Position numbers and translations under genes: made by a program. From Microbacterium sp. MF43 (GTDB taxonomy: Bacteria > Actinomycetota > Actinomycetes > Actinomycetales > Microbacteriaceae): a DNA stretch of 64,000 bases. Shown one piece after another: positions 1 to 8,531 of this stretch (its first letter is position 1; each line of letters opens with the position of its first letter). A model generated the notes under the pieces. The model made no database searches. It was not told where the DNA came from and saw nothing but the letters and a program-made list of their open reading frames with translations. Location of the stretch: assembly GCF_012847295.1 (NCBI RefSeq), contig NZ_JABBDY010000003.1:558001-622000 (forward strand). The letters run 5' to 3'.

Positions 1-1
1 C

Positions 2-394
2 GCGCCGTATGACTTCTCGCTGCTCAAGCACGAGGCGCTTCGCCACCGCATCGACCCGATCGTCGATCCGTTCCCCGTGATCGACCCGCTCGTGGTCGAC
101 AAGGCCTACGACCGCTGGCGCCGCGGCAAACGCACGCTGTCGGTCGTGGCCGAGCACTATGCGGTACGACTGGACGGCGCTCACGAGGCATCCGCCGACG
201 CCGTCGCGGCCGGACGCGTCGCCCAAGCGCTCGGCGAGAGGTACGCCGCATGGCTGCCGGACACGGCGCAGGAGCTGCACACGCGGCAGATCGCGTGGGC
301 GCGCGCGCAAGCAGCCAGTCTCACGGAGTACTTCATCCAGATCGGCCGGCTCGACCCCGACGACAGGCTGGACGGCAGCTGGCCGATCCGCTGA
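2..394 (+). CDS. DEDDh-family 3'-5' exonuclease, 3' part only
   Basis: The 5' end lies outside the window. The open frame runs from base 2 and gives about 130 residues. The piece resembles the C-terminal half of DnaQ-like (DNA polymerase III epsilon-type) exonucleases: an APYDFSLL segment, then VIDPLVVDKAYDRWRRGKRT, then a GAHEASADAVAAGRVAQAL segment. The last holds the His and Asp expected in the third exonuclease motif (HxxxxD). Such proteins remove nucleotides 3' to 5' in proofreading or repair. The substrate cannot be told from this fragment. A strong hairpin terminator follows the stop codon. The fold is clear; the exact role is inference. Confidence 0.8.
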   Translation, partial: APYDFSLLKHEALRHRIDPIVDPFPVIDPLVVDKAYDRWRRGKRTLSVVAEHYAVRLDGAHEASADAVAAGRVAQALGERYAAWLPDTAQELHTRQIAWARAQAASLTEYFIQIGRLDPDDRLDGSWPIR

Positions 395-410
395 AGGCGG
401 GTCGAACGAC

Positions 411-436
411 GAAAGCCCCGCCGGAGCGGGGCTTTC
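411..436. terminator. bidirectional hairpin terminator
   Basis: A perfect 10-bp inverted repeat (GAAAGCCCCG / CGGGGCTTTC, loop of 6) lies between the converging exonuclease and rpmE2 genes. A-run and T-run flanks allow it to work on both strands. Confidence 0.85.
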
Positions 437-449
437 GAGGTGCGGCGAC

Positions 450-698
450 TTACTTGCCGAAGTTCTTGAAGCGCTGGTTGAACTTCTCGACGCGACCGGC
501 CGAGTCCATGATGCGCTGCTTGCCCGTGTAGAACGGGTGCGATGCCGACGAGATCTCGACGTCGATGACGGGGTACTCGACACCGTCGAGCTCGATCGTC
601 TTGTCGCTGGTCACCGTCGAACGGGTGAGGAAGGTCTCGCCGGAGCCGAGGTCGCGGAACACGACGGCCTGGTACTCGGGGTGGATGTCAGTCTTCAT
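450..698 (-). CDS. rpmE2: 50S ribosomal protein L31 type B
   Basis: This 82-residue protein has the L31 signature ([10 protein letters not shown] at the start, then [13 protein letters not shown] and [13 protein letters not shown] at the end). It lacks the CxxC zinc pairs of the zinc-containing form, so it is the type B (C-minus) paralogue. Type B L31 replaces the zinc form in the large ribosomal subunit when zinc is scarce. In many actinobacteria it is under Zur control. I could not find a convincing Zur palindrome upstream. The ATG at 698 is supported by an AAAGGAC ribosome binding site. Confidence 0.93.
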   Translation of the reverse strand: MKTDIHPEYQAVVFRDLGSGETFLTRSTVTSDKTIELDGVEYPVIDVEISSASHPFYTGKQRIMDSAGRVEKFNQRFKNFGK

Positions 699-821
699 GG
701 GAAGTCCTTTGAAAGTGGTGCCCTGGATTTTGCCAGGACGGACAAAGTCTGAGGTGCGAGTGCACCAAAGAGCGATTCTATCAGCCTCCCGGGCCCGACG
801 CGGAATCGGCCCGGCGAACGC

Positions 822-1607
822 TCAGTGGGCGGCGCGGGCGGCGTAGCGACCGGCGTCGTGGGTGAGGTGGATCGGCACCCCGAACGTCTCGGTGAGCGCC
901 TCGGCGGTGAGCGTCTCGCCGATCGGGCCGGCCGCGACCGCGCGGCCCTCCGCGAGGAGCAGCACGTGGGTGAAGCCGACCGGAATCTCCTCGACATGGT
1001 GGGTGACCATGATCATCGCGGGCGTCGTGGGAGCCGAAGCGTAGCCGCCGAGCAGCGAGAGGAGCTCTTCGCGCGCGCCGAGGTCGAGGCTCGCGGTCGG
1101 CTCGTCGAGCAGGAGGAGCTCGGGGTCGGTCATGACGGCACGCGCGATCTGGACGCGCTTCTGCTCGCCGTCGCTCAGGGTGCCGAACGTGCGGTCGGCG
1201 AGGTGGTCGAGCTTCCACTCCGCGAGCACGCGCAGCGCGCGGCGCTCGTCGATGTCCTCGTAGTCCTCGCGCCAGCGGCCGAGCACCGAGTACGCGGCGG
1301 TGAGGACGACGTTGATGACCGTCTCCTCCGGCGGCACGCGCCGAGCCATCGCCGACGACGCGAAGCCGATGCGGGGACGCAGCTCGAAGACGTCGGTGCG
1401 GCCCAGCCGCTCCCCCAGGATCGTCACGACGCCCGCCGTCGGGTGCATGAGCGTGTCGGCCAGCTGCAGCACCGTCGTCTTGCCGGCGCCGTTGGGTCCG
1501 AGGATCACCCAGCGCTGATCGTCGCTGACGGTCCAATCGAGGCGGTCGACGATATCCCTGGCGTTTCGGCGGACGACGACGTCGGAGAACTCGAGCACCT
1601 GCGGCAT
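822..1607 (-). CDS. ABC transporter ATP-binding protein (standalone)
   Basis: A 261-residue ABC ATPase with Walker A GPNGAGKT (about residues 37-44), signature LSDGEQKRV and Walker B LLLLDEPTASLD, followed by an H-loop (VTHHVEEIP). No permease or binding protein lies next to it. The neighbour is glycogen synthase on the same strand, 9 bp away, but this gene has its own leaderless-type promoter. It resembles the standalone YlmA/ModF-like ATPases, whose partners are usually unknown. The ATPase call is secure; the substrate is unknown. Confidence 0.85.
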   Translation of the reverse strand: MPQVLEFSDVVVRRNARDIVDRLDWTVSDDQRWVILGPNGAGKTTVLQLADTLMHPTAGVVTILGERLGRTDVFELRPRIGFASSAMARRVPPEETVINVVLTAAYSVLGRWREDYEDIDERRALRVLAEWKLDHLADRTFGTLSDGEQKRVQIARAVMTDPELLLLDEPTASLDLGAREELLSLLGGYASAPTTPAMIMVTHHVEEIPVGFTHVLLLAEGRAVAAGPIGETLTAEALTETFGVPIHLTHDAGRYAARAAH

Positions 1608-1613
1608 GGATCC

Positions 1614-1619
1614 AGCCTA
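1614..1619 (-). promoter_or_regulatory. -10 box, leaderless layout (ABC ATPase)
   Basis: TAGGCT on the minus strand, then six bases (GGATCC), then the ATG at 1607. Transcription would start at the start codon. No clear -35. Confidence 0.6.
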
Positions 1620-2810
1620 TCGGCCGGAGGCGGCCACCTCCGCGTACAGCGCGGCCGTCTGATCGGCGATGCTCCGCCAGCTGAAGTCGTTCGTCGCCCG
1701 CTCGCGGCCGGCCGTCCCGTAGGCGCGCGCGCGGTCGGGATCGGAGACCACCTCGGTGAGCACGCGGGCGAGATCGGCGACGAAGCGATCCGGGTCGATC
1801 GGCGTCCCGGTGCCGTCCTGCACCTGATCGATCGGCACGAGGCGGCCTGTGACGCCGTCGACGACGACCTCGGGGATGCCGCCCGTCGCGGTGCCGACGA
1901 CGGCCGCGCCGCACGCCATCGCCTCGAGGTTCACGATGCCGAGCGGTTCGTACACCGAGGGGCAGACGAAGGTCGTCGCGGCGGTGAGGATCGTGCAGAG
2001 CTCATGTCGCGACAGCATCCGGTCGATCCACACCACACCATCGCGCGTCTCCTGCAGGCCTCGCACGAGATCCTCGACCTCGGCCATGATCTGCGGCGTG
2101 TCGGGCGCGCCGGCGCACAGGATCACCTGCACCTCGGGGGGCAGCTGCTCGGCCGCGCGGAGGAAGTAGGGCAGTCCCTTCTGCCGGGTGATGCGCCCGA
2201 CGAAGACGACGGACGGACGGGACGCGTCCACACCCAGCTCGGCCAGCAGAGCGGGGTCTTCGACCGGATGCCACGCCTCGACGTCGATGCCGTTGTAGAC
2301 GACCCGCACCTTCTGGGGGTCGAGCGCCGGGTAGCTGCGCAGGATGTCCTGCCGCATCCCCTCGCTCACCGCGACGATGGCCGCGGCGCCCTCGTAGGCG
2401 GTCTTCTCGATCCAGCTCGACACGGCGTAGCCGCCGCCGAGCTGCTCGGCCTTCCACGGGCGCAGGGGCTCGAGGCTGTGTGCGGTCACGATGTGCGGGA
2501 TGCCGTGCAGGAGCGAGGCGAGGTGCCCGGCGAAGTTGGCGTACCAGGTGTGGCTGTGCACCACGTCGGCACCGGCCACATCCGGCACGATCTCGAGGTC
2601 GGTGCCGAGGGTCTGGACGGCGGCGTTCGCGGCCGCAAGCTCGGCCGGCACCCCGTACGAGGCGGTGCCCTCTTCGTCGCGGTCGGCGCCGAACGCGCGC
2701 ACCCGGACGTGGATCGAGGTGCGCAGCGCCTTGACCAGCTCTGTCACGTGCACCCCCGCGCCACCGTAGATCTCGGGCGGGTACTCCTTCGTCACGATGT
2801 CGACGCGCAT
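1617..2810 (-). CDS. glgM: GT4 glycogen synthase / maltose-1-phosphate synthase
   Basis: A 397-residue GT-B glycosyltransferase of family GT4. The N-terminus MRVDIVTKEYPPEIYGGAGV carries the nucleotide-sugar glycine loop. The C-terminal EPLGIVNLEAMACGAAVVG matches the E-x7-E retaining motif, with GRITRQKGLPY between them. It is encoded divergently from glgC, the arrangement seen for GlgM (once called GlgA) in mycobacteria. There the enzyme makes maltose-1-phosphate from ADP-glucose for the GlgE pathway, and can also extend glucan. Whether this one acts mainly as maltose-1-phosphate synthase or as linear glycogen synthase is inference. glgE is not in the window. Confidence 0.88.
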   Translation of the reverse strand: MRVDIVTKEYPPEIYGGAGVHVTELVKALRTSIHVRVRAFGADRDEEGTASYGVPAELAAANAAVQTLGTDLEIVPDVAGADVVHSHTWYANFAGHLASLLHGIPHIVTAHSLEPLRPWKAEQLGGGYAVSSWIEKTAYEGAAAIVAVSEGMRQDILRSYPALDPQKVRVVYNGIDVEAWHPVEDPALLAELGVDASRPSVVFVGRITRQKGLPYFLRAAEQLPPEVQVILCAGAPDTPQIMAEVEDLVRGLQETRDGVVWIDRMLSRHELCTILTAATTFVCPSVYEPLGIVNLEAMACGAAVVGTATGGIPEVVVDGVTGRLVPIDQVQDGTGTPIDPDRFVADLARVLTEVVSDPDRARAYGTAGRERATNDFSWRSIADQTAALYAEVAASGR

Positions 2811-2817
2811 GGGACGA

Positions 2818-2823
2818 AACCTA
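2818..2823 (-). promoter_or_regulatory. -10 box, near-leaderless (glgM)
   Basis: TAGGTT on the minus strand, seven bases before the glgM ATG. With the glgC -10 at 2876 it makes a compact divergent promoter in a 77-bp gap. Confidence 0.5.
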
Positions 2824-2875
2824 GTACACGTGACGTACCAGGAATAGCCGCTACCCCGGCTGTGGTGGCGCCCCG

Positions 2876-2881
2876 TAGGGT
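2876..2881 (+). promoter_or_regulatory. -10 box, leaderless layout (glgC)
   Basis: TAGGGT, six bases (GGTGGC), then the ATG at 2888. No Shine-Dalgarno-like alternative lies in the usual place. Confidence 0.6.
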
Positions 2882-2887
2882 GGTGGC

Positions 2888-4132
2888 ATGCCTGCAGCGC
2901 CGAAGGTCTTCGGAATCATCCTCGCCGGTGGCGAGGGCAAGCGACTGATGCCTCTCACGGCGGATCGCGCGAAACCCGCCGTGCCCTTCGGGGGCCAGTA
3001 CCGACTCATCGACTTCGCGATATCGAACCTCATCAACTCGGGGCTGCGTCAGATCGTGGTGCTGACGCAGTACAAGTCGCACAGCCTCGACCGCCACATC
3101 TCGCAGACATGGCGCATGTCGGCGCTGCTGGACTCGTACGTGGCCTCTGTCCCGGCGCAGCAGCGGCTCGGCAAGCGCTGGTTCTCGGGTTCGGCCGACG
3201 CGATCCTGCAGAGCCTGAACCTCATCAACGACGAGCAGCCCGACATCGTGGTGGTGATCGGCGCCGACCATGTCTACCGCATGGACTTCAGGCAGATGCT
3301 CGCCGCGCACATCGAATCCGGCGCGCGGGCGACGGTCGCCGGCATCCGCCAGCCGATCTCCCTCGCGAACCAGTTCGGCGTCATCGACGTCGAGCCCGAC
3401 GACCCCACCCGCATCCGCGAGTTCCTCGAGAAGCCGCAGAATCCGACCGGGCTCGCCGACTCGCCCGGAGAGGTGCTCGCCTCGATGGGCAACTACATCT
3501 TCGACACCGACGCGCTGATCGAGGCCGTCGAGTCCGACGGCGAGCTGCCGACGTCGAACCACGACATGGGCGGCGACATCGTGCCCTACTTCGTCGGTCG
3601 CGGCGAGGCGGGCGTGTACGACATGAAACGCAACGACGTCCCCGGTTCGACAGACCGGGACCGCTACTACTGGCGCGACGTCGGGACCATCGAGTCGTTC
3701 TTCGACGCGCACCGCGATCTCATCTCGACCCTGCCGGTCTTCAACCTGTACAACACCGACTGGCCGATCCACTCCCAGGCCGTCAACTCACCGCCGGCGA
3801 AGTTCGTGCGCGACTCCGTCGGGCGCATCGGCAACGCGATCGACTCGATCGTGTCGCTGGGATCCGTGCTCTCGGGGACCCATCTCGAACGCAGTGTCGT
3901 GGGACCGTGGACCCTTGCCGGAGGGGGTTCGACGATCACCGACTCGGTGCTCTTCGATCACGTGCAGGTCGGCGCGGGCGCGCGGATCCACCGCGCCATC
4001 CTCGACAAGAACGTCGTGCTCGCCGAGGGCGCCACGGTCGGCGTCGACCGCGAGAAGGATCTCGCCCGCGGCTTCACCGTGACCGACAGCGGACTCACGG
4101 TGGTCGGCAAGGGCGTCCGCGTCGAACGGTGA
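2888..4132 (+). CDS. glgC: glucose-1-phosphate adenylyltransferase (ADP-glucose pyrophosphorylase)
   Basis: A 414-residue enzyme that makes ADP-glucose from glucose-1-phosphate and ATP, the committed step of bacterial glycogen synthesis. The N-terminal nucleotidyltransferase motif [16 protein letters not shown], the effector-side segment [16 protein letters not shown], the catalytic-region [12 protein letters not shown] and the sugar-phosphate segment REFLEKP are all present. A left-handed beta-helix (hexapeptide) region follows at the C-terminus ([20 protein letters not shown] onward). Length is normal for the family. Its divergent neighbour glgM uses the product. Confidence 0.96.
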   Translation: MPAAPKVFGIILAGGEGKRLMPLTADRAKPAVPFGGQYRLIDFAISNLINSGLRQIVVLTQYKSHSLDRHISQTWRMSALLDSYVASVPAQQRLGKRWFSGSADAILQSLNLINDEQPDIVVVIGADHVYRMDFRQMLAAHIESGARATVAGIRQPISLANQFGVIDVEPDDPTRIREFLEKPQNPTGLADSPGEVLASMGNYIFDTDALIEAVESDGELPTSNHDMGGDIVPYFVGRGEAGVYDMKRNDVPGSTDRDRYYWRDVGTIESFFDAHRDLISTLPVFNLYNTDWPIHSQAVNSPPAKFVRDSVGRIGNAIDSIVSLGSVLSGTHLERSVVGPWTLAGGGSTITDSVLFDHVQVGAGARIHRAILDKNVVLAEGATVGVDREKDLARGFTVTDSGLTVVGKGVRVER

Positions 4133-4164
4133 CCCCCGGTTGGGGTGGCGGCGTCCTCCGCCGC

Positions 4165-4170
4165 TAGCGT
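4165..4170 (+). promoter_or_regulatory. -10 box, leaderless layout (serB)
   Basis: TAGCGT, six bases (GGAGGG), then the ATG at 4177. The six bases also look like a Shine-Dalgarno sequence, but the spacing to ATG would be zero. The leaderless reading fits better. Confidence 0.5.
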
Positions 4171-4176
4171 GGAGGG

Positions 4177-4818
4177 ATGCCTCTGCCTCCCGCGCGCTTC
4201 CTCGTGGTGCTCGACGCCGACTCGACCCTGATCCGCAACGAGGTCATCGAGCTGATCGCCGACGAGGCGGGCCGCGGACCGGAGGTGGCTGCGGCGACGG
4301 AGGCCGCGATGCGCGGCGAGGTCGACTTCGCGACGAGTCTGCGATCGCGCGTCGAGGCGCTGCAGGGGGTTCCGGTCGCGGCGTTCGCCCGCGTGCTCTC
4401 GCGCATCGAGCCGACGCCCGGGGTGCGTGAGCTCGTCGACGCCGTTCACGCCCGCGGCGGCCGGGTGGGCGTGGTCTCGGGCGGCTTCCACGAGATCCTC
4501 GACACCGTCGCGCCCGATCTGGGCGTGGATGTGTGGCGCGCGAACCGCCTGGCGACGGCCGGCGAGGCGCTGAGCGGAGTCGTGGACGGCCCGATCGTCG
4601 ACGCCGAGGGCAAGGCCAGGGCCCTCGGCGAGTGGGCGGCCGAGGCGGACGTGCCGCTGAGCCGCACGATCGCGATCGGCGACGGCGCGAACGACCTCCT
4701 GATGATGGCGGCGGCCGGTCTCGGGGTCGCCTTCAACGCCAAGCCCGCCGTGCGTGCGCAGGCCGACGTGGTCGTCGGTCCCGTCGATCTGCGCGAGGTC
4801 ATCTCCGTTCTGCCCTGA
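4177..4818 (+). CDS. serB: phosphoserine phosphatase (HAD family)
   Basis: A 213-residue HAD phosphatase. Motif I is VVLDADSTLI (nucleophile first Asp, acid/base second Asp), motif II VVSGGF, and motif III/IV GDGANDLLMMAAAGLGVAFNAKP, which is the SerB-type ending. It hydrolyses phosphoserine in the last step of serine synthesis. It lacks the N-terminal ACT domains found in some SerB proteins and is therefore short. It lies 44 bp after glgC with its own promoter. SerB is the best call; other small HAD phosphatases share these motifs. Confidence 0.82.
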   Translation: MPLPPARFLVVLDADSTLIRNEVIELIADEAGRGPEVAAATEAAMRGEVDFATSLRSRVEALQGVPVAAFARVLSRIEPTPGVRELVDAVHARGGRVGVVSGGFHEILDTVAPDLGVDVWRANRLATAGEALSGVVDGPIVDAEGKARALGEWAAEADVPLSRTIAIGDGANDLLMMAAAGLGVAFNAKPAVRAQADVVVGPVDLREVISVLP

Positions 4819-4826
4819 CCTCCCGG

Positions 4827-4849
4827 ATGTCGCAGGCCGCCGATAGCGT
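4827..4849 (+). promoter_or_regulatory. leaderless promoter with a weak PafBC-like element (hydrolase)
   Basis: ATGTCGCAG, eight bases, TAGCGT, six bases, then the ATG at 4856. The spacing is the same as at uvrA and uvrB, but the upstream element differs from TGTCGG at one core position. The -10 is more secure than the activator site. Confidence 0.45.
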
Positions 4850-4855
4850 CGAACC

Positions 4856-5548
4856 ATGGACATCATCCTCGTTCCCGGTCTCTGGCTCGACGCGTCCTCG
4901 TGGGAGGGCGTGACCCCCGCGCTCGAACGCGCCGGCCTCACGCCGCGCCCCCTGACTCTGCCGGGTGTCGGCGTTCCCGCCTCCGAATCCGCCGACATCG
5001 GCATCCAGGACTGGGTCGACGCCGTCGTCGCCGAGATCGACGCGTCCGGGGGGTCCGTGGTGCTGGTCGGTCACAGCGGCGGGGGCAACGTCGTCTGGGG
5101 TGCGGCGGAGGCCAGGGCGGATGCCGTGACCCGCGTCATCCTCGTCGACACGATTCCCGCCCCCGACGGCAAGGGCATCTCCGAGTTCGAGATCGTCGAC
5201 GGCGTCATTCCCTTTCCAGGCTGGGACACGTTCGAAGACGAAGAGGTCGGCGACCTCGACGCAGACACCCGCTCCGCCTGGGCGGCGCGGACCCATTCGG
5301 TGCCGGCTCGCGTTCCGACCGATCCGATCCGCCTCGAGGGTTCGCGCCGACACGCCGTGCCCGTCACCATCCTCATGGGCGGTATGGACGACGTCGCCTT
5401 CCGCGAAGCCGTCGCTCAGTGGGGACCGTGGGGCGACGAGTTCGCAGCGATCGCCGACACCGAGATCGTCCACCTCGGCTCAGGGCACTGGCCCCAGTTC
5501 TCTCAGCCGGACGCGCTGGCCGAGGCCATCATCGCGGCGATCCGCTGA
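4856..5548 (+). CDS. alpha/beta hydrolase
   Basis: A 230-residue cytoplasmic alpha/beta hydrolase. It has a short HxG-less N-terminus (IILVPGLWLDASSW), nucleophile elbow GHSGGG (Ser near residue 74) and catalytic His in GSGHWPQFSQP near the C-terminus. Asp in ILMGGMDDVAF is the likely acid. No lid domain insertion is obvious. The substrate is unknown; relatives include esterases and methyl-ester hydrolases. It faces fabG tail to tail. The promoter resembles the DNA-damage type seen at uvrA, though imperfectly. Confidence 0.85.
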   Translation: MDIILVPGLWLDASSWEGVTPALERAGLTPRPLTLPGVGVPASESADIGIQDWVDAVVAEIDASGGSVVLVGHSGGGNVVWGAAEARADAVTRVILVDTIPAPDGKGISEFEIVDGVIPFPGWDTFEDEEVGDLDADTRSAWAARTHSVPARVPTDPIRLEGSRRHAVPVTILMGGMDDVAFREAVAQWGPWGDEFAAIADTEIVHLGSGHWPQFSQPDALAEAIIAAIR

Positions 5549-5551
5549 GGT

Positions 5552-5567
5552 CGCTCGTTCGCGAGCG
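5552..5567. terminator. small UUCG hairpin between convergent genes
   Basis: CGCTCG / CGAGCG with a TTCG loop lies in the 37-bp gap between the hydrolase and fabG stop codons. It is stable for its size but has no T-run. Confidence 0.35.
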
Positions 5568-5585
5568 GAACGGGTGGGCGCTGCG

Positions 5586-6925
<1,340 letters not shown>

Positions 6926-7006
6926 CGTACCCATCCTCCGCGCGGCCCCTCTCGATCGCCCAGAACGGGCGACGAGGGGGGCCGCGCGGCGTACCCTGGA
7001 ACTACC

Positions 7007-7381
7007 GTGAAGAACTCGAGCCGGGCCCAGTCCGCCACGTCGCTGCCTCGGGCACCCCGTGACGAGGCCGACGCGCGCTCCGCGCGGTACCTCACCCTCA
7101 TGGCCGTGCGCATCGCGTGCTTCATCCTCATGGTGGTGATCACGCCGTACGGCTGGTACACCTGGGTCCTCGGGGCTGCGGCGATCTTCCTCCCCTACAT
7201 CGCGGTCGTGCTCGCCAACGTCGGCGAGGAGGGCCGCAGCAATCGACGGGAGGACCCCGAGCGCGCGCTCCCCGCCGCGCCGGCCGCTCCTCCCGCTCCG
7301 CCCACCTCGCATCCGACCGTGATCAGGATCGAGGAGACCCCCGCGACGGGCGATCGACCCGATCCGGACACGCACGCATGA
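7007..7381 (+). CDS. DUF3099 membrane protein
   Basis: A 124-residue protein with a basic N-terminus (SATSLPRAPRDEADARSARY), two transmembrane segments (LMAVRIACFILMVVITPYGW and WVLGAAAIFLPYIAVVLANV) and a Pro-rich cytosolic tail. This is the DUF3099 architecture. Function is unknown. Its stop codon overlaps the next start as ATGA, and that gene overlaps SURF1 the same way. The three are thus probably translated together and linked to respiratory-chain assembly by context only. The GTG at 7007 follows a TACCCT -10 by nine bases. Confidence 0.8.
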   Translation: MKNSSRAQSATSLPRAPRDEADARSARYLTLMAVRIACFILMVVITPYGWYTWVLGAAAIFLPYIAVVLANVGEEGRSNRREDPERALPAAPAAPPAPPTSHPTVIRIEETPATGDRPDPDTHA

Positions 7382-7605
7382 GCGCCGAGGACACCGCCGC
7401 GGCCCAGTGCTCGCGGGCGGGATGCCGCGCCGAGGCGCAGTGGCGGATCGACTGGCGAAACCCCCGCATCCACACCGCCGACCGAGTGAAGACGTGGGTC
7501 GCGTGCGACGAGCACGCCGACTACCTGCGGGAGTTCCTGGCCGCACGCAGCTTTCCCGTCTCGGTCGCGCCTCTCGCCGCCAGCTCCGCGGAGACGCCCC
7601 GATGA
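7378..7605 (+). CDS. 75-aa putative zinc-binding protein between DUF3099 and SURF1
   Basis: A small acidic-to-neutral protein with C11-x4-C16 (CSRAGC) and C43-x2-H46 (CDEH) that could form one zinc site. The rest is WRIDWRNPRIHTADRVKTWVA-like conserved-looking sequence. It has ATGA overlaps with the genes on both sides. I do not recognise a characterised family. Its place in a SURF1 cassette suggests a role in cytochrome oxidase biogenesis or haem or copper handling, which is inference only. Automated labels for such proteins vary and should not be trusted. Confidence 0.75.
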   Translation: MSAEDTAAAQCSRAGCRAEAQWRIDWRNPRIHTADRVKTWVACDEHADYLREFLAARSFPVSVAPLAASSAETPR

Positions 7606-8492
7606 GCCGGCGCGAGGTCAGCATGCAGCAGCTGCCGAAGGCCGGTCGATGGGCGATCTACATCGCGCTGGCCGTGGTCTTCGCGATCGCCTGCGCCTTC
7701 TTGTCGAACTGGCAGTTCTCGCGGAATCAGGAGCGAGCCGAGCAGCTCGCTCTCGTCGAGGCGAACTACGACTCGGTGCCGGTACCGCTCTCCGAGCTCA
7801 TCCCCGACGGCGGCGCATTCGACCCGTCGGACCAGTGGCGGCAGGTCGAGCTCACCGGGCGCTACCTGGCCGCCGAAGAGCTCCTCGTGCGCAACCGCCC
7901 GCATGGCGGCACCGCGGCCTTCGAGGTGCTCGTCCCCTTCCAACTCGACGACGGCCGCGTGCTGCTGGTCGACCGCGGCTGGGTTCCGCCGGGGCAGAGC
8001 CAGCCCGAACCCGACGAGGTCCCCGCGCCGCCCACGGGTGAGACGACCGTGGTCGTGCGACTCAAGCCGGGTGAGCCGCTTCCGACTTCGGGACGGTCCG
8101 CACCCGAGGGCCAGGTGCCGACGATCCACCTCCCCCTCATCGCAGACACCGTCTCGGACGCTGCGGGCCAGGCGATGGAGCTCAGCGCCTACGGCGTGAT
8201 GGCGTCGGAGGACCCGGCCCCGCAGACCCGCCCGGAGCCGCTCGAGTCGCCGTCGGAGGACCCCGGTCCCCACCTCTCGTACGCGATCCAGTGGATCCTG
8301 TTCGCGATCATGGGCTTCGTCTTCATCACGTACGTGATCCGCAGTGAGCGACGTCACCGCCGCGAGGACGAGGAGGCCGAGGCCGAAGCCGAAGCGGCCG
8401 ACGGCACCGCATCGCGGCGCGCCGGGGCATCCCGTCGCCGCGATCGCGACGCCGAGGACGAGGACGCGCTCCTCGACGCGGCAGGTCGGTGA
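7602..8492 (+). CDS. SURF1-family cytochrome c oxidase assembly protein
   Basis: A 296-residue membrane protein with one transmembrane segment near each end (GRWAIYIALAVVFAIACAFL at about 18-38 and AIQWILFAIMGFVFITYVIR near 230). A large external domain lies between them with the SURF1 pattern: WQFSRN, QWRQVELTGRY, LLVRNRP and LLVDRGWVPPG. SURF1/Shy1 proteins help insert haem a into subunit I of cytochrome oxidase. ctaA and ctaB, which make haem A, are also in this window. The C-terminal tail is charged and probably unstructured. The start overlaps the upstream stop (ATGA). Confidence 0.9.
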   Translation: MSRREVSMQQLPKAGRWAIYIALAVVFAIACAFLSNWQFSRNQERAEQLALVEANYDSVPVPLSELIPDGGAFDPSDQWRQVELTGRYLAAEELLVRNRPHGGTAAFEVLVPFQLDDGRVLLVDRGWVPPGQSQPEPDEVPAPPTGETTVVVRLKPGEPLPTSGRSAPEGQVPTIHLPLIADTVSDAAGQAMELSAYGVMASEDPAPQTRPEPLESPSEDPGPHLSYAIQWILFAIMGFVFITYVIRSERRHRREDEEAEAEAEAADGTASRRAGASRRRDRDAEDEDALLDAAGR

Positions 8493-8509
8493 GGAGCCCT
8501 GGTCAGGAC

Positions 8510-8531
8510 CTGATCACGCGAGCGTGATCAG
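8510..8531. terminator. hairpin at convergent SURF1/ABC-F ends
   Basis: A perfect 10-bp inverted repeat, CTGATCACGC / GCGTGATCAG, with a 2-base centre. It spans the 3' end of the ABC-F coding sequence and could end transcription from both sides. Confidence 0.45.

Noticed and set aside
699-821. Zur operator upstream of rpmE2
   Set aside because: Type B L31 genes are often Zur-controlled, but I found no palindrome resembling the actinobacterial Zur box in this gap.
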